Part shown: positions 57,753 through 64,000 of the stretch, piece by piece
Position numbering within the stretch: the first letter of the stretch is position 1
How the letters are laid out: each line of letters opens with the position of its first letter
Assembly: GCF_014873705.1 (NCBI RefSeq)
Contig: NZ_JADBDS010000002.1
Span: 1,054,001-1,118,000, forward strand
DNA length: 64,000 bases
Direction of reading: 5' to 3'
Origin: Mycobacterium sp. OAS707
GTDB taxonomy: Bacteria; Actinomycetota; Actinomycetes; Mycobacteriales; Mycobacteriaceae
Program-made: the position numbers and the translations under genes
The notes under the pieces: generated by a model
Seen by the model: only the letters and a program-made list of their open reading frames with translations
What the model was told of the DNA's origin: nothing
Databases searched by the model: none

Positions 57753-59063
57753 TTGAATACACCTCGTACCAAAAGACTGAGCAGGCTTGCGACGACCGTC
57801 GCCGCACTCGGCGTCGCGACCACCGTGGCAGGCGTTGCTGCCACCCAGCCCGCGTCGATCTCGGCCCCGCTCGTCGACCTCGCGGCGCTGATCGTCGTCG
57901 GCAGCTCGACGCACCCCGACGGCAGCGGGAACGAAGACTTCTTCCAAGGGATGTTCAATCAGGCGCCCTTCAACACAGGCGACGACCTCGAACACGTCAA
58001 CTTCTTCACGGGGCCGTTCGGCATCAATCAGGCCCTGCAAGCGCACACCGACGAGACCAACGCCGTGCTCTCCTCGGGGTGGGGCGCCGCGAACACCAGC
58101 CTGCTTCTGATGGCGCTGCAGGCCAGCCATGACCCGGTCCTTTCCAAGACGGTCTTCATCCTCGACAACAACGTGTCCCGGCCGAACGGCGGCTTCGGCA
58201 CCCGCTACCCGTGGTTTGCGCTCATCGGGGTCAACCCCATCCCATCGCCGACCGACACGGACGCTCTCGGTCTGGTCGACGTCGGCTACGAATACGACTA
58301 CAACTCCAATGCGCCCGCCGACGTGCTCAACCCAGTCGCCGCCGTCAACTCCCTTGTCGCCTATCTCTACCGCCACCTCAACCAGAACGACCTGGACCTC
58401 CCGGTGTACCCCGACGGATCGCCCGCCGTCAGCTGCGGTAGCGCCAATACATGCGGCATCACCGACAACGGCACCGTCCTCGAATGTCCCGACGCGCAAT
58501 GCGGCGCGATACCGGACGGCGACCGGGTCGCCGCGTACGTCACTCAACGCGGGAAGACCACCTACGTCACCTACACCAGCAATGGCCTGCCGCTGACCAA
58601 TCTGATTCGCCTTGTCCCTGTGGTCGGCAATGTCATCGCCGACGCCACCGAACCGGTGCTGACCGCTATCGTGAATTCCGCCTACCCCAACGGCAATCCG
58701 ATCCCAGCAGACCCGAGCAAGTATCAGCCGGCGACGCCAGGCTCGTCACTGCCCCAGCTCGCGTCGACGCTCCCGGGCGCCTTGCAGACTGTGCCCTCTG
58801 TGTCGACGTTGAAGACGGAAACGACGACGGACCCCAAGCCGAACGACAAGAAGAAGCTCGCCACCGTCGACGCGGCCAAGCCGTTGACCAATGTGGTGCG
58901 CGACAGCGAGAAGGCTGAGCCGCAGGGCAAGGCGGACGACGACGCTCCCACTTCGGATCCTGTTGTGGCCGTGGACAAACCCACCAAGGACGACCCGAAG
59001 GACGCGACGCAGCCCAAGCACGACGAGAAGCCGAACACGGGTAAAGACGCCGAAGCGGGATAG
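57753..59063 (+). CDS. secreted PE-PPE-domain (alpha/beta-hydrolase-like) protein with charged tail
   Basis: 436 residues from a TTG at 57753, chosen because GGAGGGG lies 9 bases upstream. A Sec signal (TPRTKRLSRLATTVAALGVATTV) leads to a domain that resembles the PE-PPE domain: ALIVVGSSTHPDGSGNEDFFQG, LLLMALQASHDP, GGFGTRYPWFALIGVNP and GLPLTNLIRLVPVVGN. These are serine-hydrolase-like, but the usual GxSxG is not obvious here. The last 100 residues are rich in Lys, Asp, Pro and Thr. It lacks PE and PPE N-termini. Possibly an envelope esterase or a binding protein. Confidence 0.7.
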   Translation: MNTPRTKRLSRLATTVAALGVATTVAGVAATQPASISAPLVDLAALIVVGSSTHPDGSGNEDFFQGMFNQAPFNTGDDLEHVNFFTGPFGINQALQAHTDETNAVLSSGWGAANTSLLLMALQASHDPVLSKTVFILDNNVSRPNGGFGTRYPWFALIGVNPIPSPTDTDALGLVDVGYEYDYNSNAPADVLNPVAAVNSLVAYLYRHLNQNDLDLPVYPDGSPAVSCGSANTCGITDNGTVLECPDAQCGAIPDGDRVAAYVTQRGKTTYVTYTSNGLPLTNLIRLVPVVGNVIADATEPVLTAIVNSAYPNGNPIPADPSKYQPATPGSSLPQLASTLPGALQTVPSVSTLKTETTTDPKPNDKKKLATVDAAKPLTNVVRDSEKAEPQGKADDDAPTSDPVVAVDKPTKDDPKDATQPKHDEKPNTGKDAEAG

Positions 59064-59127
59064 TGACCAATCAAGCTGTAGCGCTTGGTGACCGAAATTT
59101 GTCGGACCCTTTTGTGATGATGTCGTT

Positions 59128-60366
59128 ATGTCCTTAGCGGCGACCGCGATGATTCCGAAGGAGCGTCTTGAGGTGCTCTTTGAGGAGCTCGCGGAGTTGG
59201 CGGGGCAGCGCAACGCCATCGATGGGCGCGTGGTGGAGATCGTCGCCGAGATCGACCGCGACGGGTTGTGGGGTGCCACCGGGGCACGCTCGGTGGCGGG
59301 GTTGGTGGCCTGGCGACTGGGGTTGTCCTCGACCACCGCGAAGACCATTACGACGGTCGCGGGCCGGCTCGACGAGTTTCCGCGCTGCGCAGAAGCGATG
59401 CGCCAGGGCCGGTTGTCGCTGGATCAGGTCGGCGTCATCGCCGGCGCCGCGGGTGCGGGCTCTGATGAGCATTACGCGCAGTTGGCGACCGTGGCGACGG
59501 TCAACCAGTTGCGCACCGCAGTCAAACTCGAACCCCGACCCGACCCCAACCCCGAGCCTCCACCGGAGCCGAAGGTTTCGGTCACCAAGACCACTGATGA
59601 GCACTTCACCACGTGGCGCATCCGACTGCCCCACATCGAGTCGGCCAAGCTCGACGCCGCACTGGCCTCGCATCACGACGCCCTGTACACCGAGTGGAAA
59701 CACGACCAGGGTGCAGACGATTCAGCGCAGCGGCCCCCGGCGCCGACCACGGGTGAGGCGTTCATGCGGCTGGTGGAGGCCGGCTGGGACGCCGAGGCCG
59801 CGCGCCGCCCGCACGCACAACACACCACCGTCGTCGCCCACCTCGACGTGGAGCAGCGCATGGCCGCCCTGCATCTGGGGCCGCTGCTCACCGATGCCGA
59901 GCGCCAATATCTGACCTGTGATGCCACCTGCGAAGTCTGGTTCCAACGCCACGGCCAACCGATCGGCGCCGGACGCACCACCCGCACGGTCAATCGGCGA
60001 CTGCGCCGCGCGCTGGAACACCGCCACCCCACGTGTGCGGTACCCGGGTGTGGGGCCACCCGCGGACTGCACGCCCATCACCTGGTGCACTGGGAAAACG
60101 GCGGCCCCACCGACCTGGACAACCTCGTGCTGCTGTGCCCGTACCACCACCGGCTCCACCACCGCGGCGGGATCATCATCACCGGACCCGCCACCCACCT
60201 CGTCGTCACCGACAACACCGGCCAACCACTCGACACCAGATCACTGGCACGTCCACCCACCCAACCCCCGCCCGATGTCCCACCCTGGACCGGACCACTG
60301 GGCGAACGCGCCGACTGCTGGTGGTATGACCCCTACCAACCCCAACCACCACCAACCAACAACTAG
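59128..60366 (+). CDS. DUF222/13E12-repeat-family HNH endonuclease
   Basis: This 412-aa protein has the N-terminal DUF222 domain (about 1-300; typical GLWGATGARSVAGLVAWRLGLSS and RLSLDQVGVIAGAAG) and a C-terminal HNH domain: CAVPGCGATRGLHAHHLVHWENGGPTD, with Cys pair and catalytic HH, and NLVLLCPYHHRLHH. The family occurs in many copies in mycobacterial genomes (REP13E12) and is often near mobile or phage sites. It stands alone, with a Pro-rich C-terminus. Its role is unclear. Confidence 0.92.
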   Translation: MSLAATAMIPKERLEVLFEELAELAGQRNAIDGRVVEIVAEIDRDGLWGATGARSVAGLVAWRLGLSSTTAKTITTVAGRLDEFPRCAEAMRQGRLSLDQVGVIAGAAGAGSDEHYAQLATVATVNQLRTAVKLEPRPDPNPEPPPEPKVSVTKTTDEHFTTWRIRLPHIESAKLDAALASHHDALYTEWKHDQGADDSAQRPPAPTTGEAFMRLVEAGWDAEAARRPHAQHTTVVAHLDVEQRMAALHLGPLLTDAERQYLTCDATCEVWFQRHGQPIGAGRTTRTVNRRLRRALEHRHPTCAVPGCGATRGLHAHHLVHWENGGPTDLDNLVLLCPYHHRLHHRGGIIITGPATHLVVTDNTGQPLDTRSLARPPTQPPPDVPPWTGPLGERADCWWYDPYQPQPPPTNN

Positions 60367-60402
60367 GCTGACTGCATCAAAAGGGTTGGCGCGTAACGTA
60401 AC

Positions 60403-61080
60403 TCACCGAGGAAACTTCGACACGATCTTGTCGGCGACGTCGGCCGCGGCGGTGATTGCGTTCTGCTGCTGGGGCTTACACGCCTGAATGTCCAGCACCA
60501 CGTTCGCGGCAACTTGCAGCACGCGCTGACACGACCGGACCTGATCGCCGCTTGTCCTCGTGTACGGCAGCGCTAGCCGGTTGTCGGTTTTGGTGAGGTC
60601 GCCACTTCGCCAGCCCGGCAACACCTGGCCGTTGAGTTGGATATTCAGCGTGTGATTGCTGCACTTCGACCATCGGTCGGTCGACTCGGTGAGGAACTGC
60701 CGTGCCCCATCCGCGGTTCGGTAGGACACGACCGATTGCACGACGAGGAAGTTCCAGTTGTCGGTGTCGGGTACCCGAACCAGTTGTTGGCGCACCGATT
60801 TCCAGTGACTCGACTCGTAGATCGGCGCCTCGTTGACCTGCCAGACACCGAGGCAGTTGAGGTTGGGCAGCAGGTTGCGATGATCACCCATCTGCGAGAC
60901 GGGCGTATGCGAGACCATTCCGCTGGTGCCCATGATCGCGTTCAGTTCGTCGGCGGTCGCGAGCGACGCGGTCAATGCGGAGTCAGGAACCAACTTCGGT
61001 TCCGACGCACCCGAAACCGCCCCACCGCAACCGGCAAGAACCGAGCTGAGCGCGAGCGCGCCAAAGACAAAGTGTTTCAC
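60403..61080 (-). CDS. lipoprotein with PknH-like extracellular sensor domain
   Basis: 225 residues from a GTG. The signal sequence ends in the lipobox LAGC (HFVFGALALSSVLAGC), so the protein is probably lipidated at the membrane's outer face. The body has the mycobacterial PknH-like sensor pattern: DELNAIMGTSGM, NCLGVWQVNEAPIYESS, WNFLVVQSVVSYRTADGARQFL and a late DIQACKP, with four Cys likely paired. Related domains bind small ligands outside the cell. It lies 4 bp after the upstream gene in the same operon. Confidence 0.85.
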   Translation of the reverse strand: MKHFVFGALALSSVLAGCGGAVSGASEPKLVPDSALTASLATADELNAIMGTSGMVSHTPVSQMGDHRNLLPNLNCLGVWQVNEAPIYESSHWKSVRQQLVRVPDTDNWNFLVVQSVVSYRTADGARQFLTESTDRWSKCSNHTLNIQLNGQVLPGWRSGDLTKTDNRLALPYTRTSGDQVRSCQRVLQVAANVVLDIQACKPQQQNAITAAADVADKIVSKFPR

Positions 61081-61084
61081 CGAA

Positions 61085-61615
61085 TTACGCGTGCGTCCCG
61101 GCGTTGGCGCAGGCCTGCTGAACCTGTTCGGCCTGGGCGTTCATCTCGGTGGCCGTGCTGTTGAGGCTGTCGCCGGGGATACGCAGTCCCATCTTCACAA
61201 GTAGCTTGCTCGCGCCGAGCGACCAAATCCGCATCGGGTTCGCGATCGACGGGTCCAGGCCCGGTGTCTGCGCCGCCTGCATGGCCACGGCGGCGGACTG
61301 TCTCAGCGCAGTCCGACCGGTGACATTGCTGGTGTCGACGGCCGGGTCGGCGTAGTCGGATCCCTCGAAGCTGTCGGCGAAGTCGCCGTAGTAACTCGAG
61401 GAGGTGTCCAGCACTTGGGCGAATGCGTCGCAGGCCTGCAGTGCGGCGGGATCGGCGTTGTCCGACGTGGGCCCTGCGGCGACCTGGATCGGACCAGCGC
61501 CCTGTCCATCGACGGTGTAGTCGTCGGCGAAAGCGGTTGGGGCGAGCGCCAGTCCGATGCCCAACGCGAGAACGGACGCGGCAACGCTTCGTTCACGGGC
61601 GTGGAATGCCTTCAA
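61085..61615 (-). CDS. secreted hypothetical protein
   Basis: 176 residues from the TTG at 61615, which has GGAGGA five bases upstream. The signal peptide is KAFHARERSVAASVLALGIGLALAPTAFA. The mature part, beginning DDYTVDGQGAGP, is helical with Cys near ALQACDAFAQVLD and near VQQACANAGTHA, likely disulfide bonded. I recognise no named family. It is cotranscribed with the PknH-like sensor lipoprotein, so the two may act together at the cell surface. Confidence 0.75.
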   Translation of the reverse strand: MKAFHARERSVAASVLALGIGLALAPTAFADDYTVDGQGAGPIQVAAGPTSDNADPAALQACDAFAQVLDTSSSYYGDFADSFEGSDYADPAVDTSNVTGRTALRQSAAVAMQAAQTPGLDPSIANPMRIWSLGASKLLVKMGLRIPGDSLNSTATEMNAQAEQVQQACANAGTHA

Positions 61616-62020
61616 TGTTCTCCTCCAAGGTTGTCGGTCTCGCAGCGTCGCTGAGTTTGCGTTGACCCGCTGGCACGCGTTGCACCGGCCAGCCAAACCC
61701 ACGTCGACGAGCCCCGTCCAGTCTCGAGGGCAATAAGCAACGCGACCTACGGTCAATCGCCAAAGTGTCCAATTGGTGAACTACCGGCCAACGGCCGGTA
61801 TCTAGTTGCGGTCCATCGGCTTTCGTGCGCCTGTGAGGAGGATTACATCTGTCTGTGGTCTGGACAAGAGTGCATGTCACAAGACGCCGATTCGATGGGA
61901 ACCGGGCGCGAACTGTTTGCGGTGTGTTCACCGTTTGGAAACCCCACCATTAGAGGCTCCCTCGCGACACATCCGTTACAGATCCGTTGTGTTCAGACCA
62001 CGAGAGGCGCTATCCCAACC
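61616..62020. other. 405-bp divergent regulatory region upstream of the porin gene
   Basis: No credible coding gene. It separates the leftward secreted gene from the porin pair, so it holds two promoters. It contains an 8-bp palindrome (see 61782) and CGAGAGGCG as a possible ribosome site 14 bases before the porin ATG. Confidence 0.5.
61782..61800. promoter_or_regulatory. palindrome in the porin upstream region
   Basis: TACCGGCC-AAC-GGCCGGTA is a perfect 8-bp inverted repeat about 220 bp upstream of the first porin gene. Candidate operator for the porins or for the divergent operon. Confidence 0.45.
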
Positions 62021-62704
62021 ATGTTGAATCGCTTTGCCATGTTGGCATCCGTCTGCGTCGCGATACCCGTCGCGGCCGTCGCGCCCCTCGCGCAGGCCGA
62101 CCCTCCTCCGCCGTCGGATCCGGCCGTGCCCGTGAATGCCACCAACCCGCTGCCGCCGGAGGGCGCCGTTCCGTCAGGTCCTCCCGGAGTGCTCGACACG
62201 CCGGACGGCTGGCACCTCGAGGTGGTCGGCAGCAATGAGACGCAGCTGCCCGTCGCTCCATTGACCACCGCGATCTCGTCGCGCGAGTACCTGATCGCAG
62301 GCACCTTCGTCGGCAAGATCACCGGCGGCGGCAAGACGAAGCTGACCGGCGGCTCGATGGAGGCCGGCGAGCAGATCGGTTGCGGCATCATCTCCGACGA
62401 GACGGAGATCAACCCCGGCGCCAGCTTCACGCCGAGCATCAACCTGCCGTTCACCAAGGCGTCCGGCGCCTTCGGCATCAGCCTGCAGGGCAAGGTGTAC
62501 CTGAAGCCCGGCACCGTCACCACCGTCGCGATCGACAAGAAGTCGTTCAAGGGCACGACGACCCGCATCACGATCACGGGCGTCCGGATCAAGACCGACC
62601 AGTGCGCCGGCCAGTCCTTCATCCGCTCGTACGCGACGCTGACGAGCTCGACCGACAACACCGACGACGTCATCACCTACCTCGGCGTCACCAAGGCCGT
62701 TTAA
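62021..62704 (+). CDS. MspA-family porin-like protein 1
   Basis: 227 residues. The Sec signal (NRFAMLASVCVAIPVAAVAPLAQA) is followed by a Pro-rich linker and a domain with the MspA-family features LPVAPLTTAISSREYLIAGTF, a GG-rich turn, EAGEQIGCGI and a C-terminal GQSFIRSYATLTSSTDN. MspA-family proteins form octameric outer-membrane channels. This member is longer than MspA of M. smegmatis, has a Pro-rich N-terminal extension and is clearly divergent, so pore function is inferred from family. A paralogue follows 29 bp downstream. Confidence 0.85.
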   Translation: MLNRFAMLASVCVAIPVAAVAPLAQADPPPPSDPAVPVNATNPLPPEGAVPSGPPGVLDTPDGWHLEVVGSNETQLPVAPLTTAISSREYLIAGTFVGKITGGGKTKLTGGSMEAGEQIGCGIISDETEINPGASFTPSINLPFTKASGAFGISLQGKVYLKPGTVTTVAIDKKSFKGTTTRITITGVRIKTDQCAGQSFIRSYATLTSSTDNTDDVITYLGVTKAV

Positions 62705-62733
62705 CCCCAGTCGAACTCGAACGAAAGAAAATA

Positions 62734-63393
62734 ATGGTGAATCGCTTTGCTGCACTGGCTGCCTGCTCGCTGATCCCGCTCGGGACGGCGCCGATCGCTT
62801 CGGCGGACCCCGGCGACGACGGACCGCCACCGGACAACGGCGTGGTCGCGTCGGCCGAACCGGGTGTGGTGACGTCTCCCGACGGTTGGGTGCTGACCGT
62901 GGTCGCCAAGGACGAGACGCAGTTGCCCGTCGCACCACTGACCACTGCGGTGTCGTCGCGCGAATACCTCGTCGGCGGCACCTTCACGGGAACGGTTACG
63001 GGCAGCGGTAAGACGAGCCTGAACGGTGGCACGCTCGAGGCCGGTTACCAGATCGGTTGCGGCATCGAGCTCGGCCAGGTGCGTCTGATCGGCCAGGTCG
63101 GTATCGGTACCTCGGGCTCGTCGATCCCCGGTGCGAACCTGCTGCCCACCGGTTTGTCGTTCCCGATCTCGGGCACCATCGAGATCCACGCCAAGCCCGG
63201 CACCGTCTCGACCGTCACCGTCGACAAGAAGACGTTCAAGGCCGCGCCCGTCCGCGTAACGCTGAAGGACACCCACATCAAGGTCGACGGTTGCGTCGGT
63301 CAGTCCTTCCTGCGGTCCTACGCGACGCTGACGAGTTCGACCACCGACACCGACGACGTGGTGGCCTACTACGGCGTGACCAAAGCCGTCTGA
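62734..63393 (+). CDS. MspA-family porin-like protein 2
   Basis: 219 residues, with signal peptide NRFAALAACSLIPLGTAPIASA. It shares with the previous gene DETQLPVAPLTTAVSSREYLVGGTF, LEAGYQIGCGIELG and GQSFLRSYATLTSS, so the pair is a tandem duplication that has diverged in the middle (here GANLLPTGLSFP). Two conserved Cys are at the same places (GCGIE and VDGCVGQ), suggesting a disulfide. Likely co-expressed with its neighbour; the two might form a mixed oligomer. Confidence 0.85.
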   Translation: MVNRFAALAACSLIPLGTAPIASADPGDDGPPPDNGVVASAEPGVVTSPDGWVLTVVAKDETQLPVAPLTTAVSSREYLVGGTFTGTVTGSGKTSLNGGTLEAGYQIGCGIELGQVRLIGQVGIGTSGSSIPGANLLPTGLSFPISGTIEIHAKPGTVSTVTVDKKTFKAAPVRVTLKDTHIKVDGCVGQSFLRSYATLTSSTTDTDDVVAYYGVTKAV

Positions 63394-63401
63394 CGTCGGG
63401 C

Positions 63402-64000
63402 ATGGATTCGAGCCGAAAGAGATTGGCAGTCGCGAACATCGCGGCCGCCGGATTGATCACGGTCGGTGCGGCGGTCGCCTTCTCGGCGACCGCCGCTGCC
63501 GACCCGCCACTGCCACCGGATCCGGCACTGCCGGTGCCCGGCGCACCCGAGCCTCCGCCTCCCCCTGGCCCGCCGGTGCCGGTGTTGGGTGCGCCGCTGG
63601 GCCCGCAGGGGCTCGACGTGTTGGCGCAGAACGGGCAGGACCAGAACCCGGCTGCACTGGGCGCCCCGCCGATTACCGGTCTGGACCAGACCACGGTTCT
63701 CGGCCAGAACGCGGTGCCGTCGGCGCCGGGTGCGGGCCCGGGCGTGGTGCCGAACCTGAACCCGTTCAACAACGCATACGGGCCGCAGCAGTGCATGGTG
63801 CCCTCGGCACCGGGCAAGTGCGAGCAGTTCGACGTCGCTCCAGGCGATGAGAACAACGACGTCACCCGTCGCGAGTGGCTGGGCCGCTACATCGACATGT
63901 ACCGCGCAGGCATGCTCAAGGGCGGACTGCTTGGGCAGGTGCCGCAGGAGCAACTCGGCGAACCGCTGCCGGGTACCGCGCCACCGCCGGGAACCAACAT
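63402..64000 (+). CDS. Pro-rich secreted protein (partial, runs off window)
   Basis: The first 199 codons are visible. A Sec signal (SRKRLAVANIAAAGLITVG, cleavage near AAADPP) is followed by a Pro-rich stretch (PEPPPPPGPPVP), then a region with CMVPSAPGKCEQ (two Cys) and NDVTRREWLGRYIDMYRAG. I recognise no domain. It starts 8 bp after the second porin gene, so it probably belongs to the porin operon and may be a periplasmic or surface partner. Confidence 0.75.
   Translation, partial: MDSSRKRLAVANIAAAGLITVGAAVAFSATAAADPPLPPDPALPVPGAPEPPPPPGPPVPVLGAPLGPQGLDVLAQNGQDQNPAALGAPPITGLDQTTVLGQNAVPSAPGAGPGVVPNLNPFNNAYGPQQCMVPSAPGKCEQFDVAPGDENNDVTRREWLGRYIDMYRAGMLKGGLLGQVPQEQLGEPLPGTAPPPGTN

Overview
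The window is high-GC actinobacterial DNA that looks like a non-tuberculous, probably fast-growing Mycobacterium (Mycolicibacterium). The evidence is gene content and order: clpX, mmuM, clpP2-clpP1, tig, tRNA-Pro, tRNA-Gly, nei, rpiB, a CPWC DsbA-like reductase, pepN, a DUF5130 gene, ctaJ, an HNH gene, glbO, an alpha-glucosidase, two conserved small genes, gdh, ettA, ssb, then plsB, plsC and a WS/DGAT gene. This follows the Rv2457c to Rv2484c backbone of M. tuberculosis as I remember it. MspA-family porins, PGRS-like Gly-Asn-rich proteins, a PE-PPE-domain protein and a DUF222/13E12 HNH gene also point to mycobacteria.

Layout. 1-2.5 kb is the end of a sugar or inositol catabolic operon (Gfo/Idh oxidoreductase, TIM-barrel isomerase, mmsA). 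2.8-6.2 kb holds a type III glutamine synthetase divergent from another Gfo/Idh oxidoreductase. 6.2-12.1 kb has an fdhF-like molybdoenzyme coupled to fdhD, an alpha/beta hydrolase, an MGT-type glycosyltransferase and a tiny membrane protein. 12-17.7 kb is the Clp/trigger factor proteostasis block and two tRNAs. 17.6-23.8 kb is an accessory block: a TPR membrane protein coupled to an AAA+ ATPase, a Tat-exported GH16 glucanase, a Gly-rich membrane protein, a DUF1330 protein and a PGRS-like secreted protein. After nei-rpiB comes a second accessory block (25.2-28.8 kb): NCS1 permease, Fcy1-type cytosine deaminase and an IPNS-like dioxygenase, divergent from a flavoprotein gene. 28.8-37.6 kb is backbone with a small HNH gene inserted between two palindromic repeats.

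37.6-45.8 kb is one long leftward operon (ssb, ettA, gdh, thioesterase, conserved gene). 45.9-55.8 kb carries an orphan allophanate hydrolase, a methyltransferase, a CopD/CtaG membrane protein and the coupled WS/DGAT-plsC-plsB lipid operon. 56-64 kb is rich in cell-envelope and secreted proteins: a second PGRS-like protein, a PE-PPE-domain protein, a lipoprotein and its secreted partner, two tandem MspA-family porins and a Pro-rich secreted protein cut by the window end.

The most striking signal outside the genes is a dispersed ~60-bp palindromic element. It has six copies, all intergenic, with compensatory changes in its terminal stems. Two copies in opposite orientation enclose the 113-aa HNH gene, and another pair in the same arrangement lies almost back to back. 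I see no CRISPR array, prophage, insertion sequence or rRNA.
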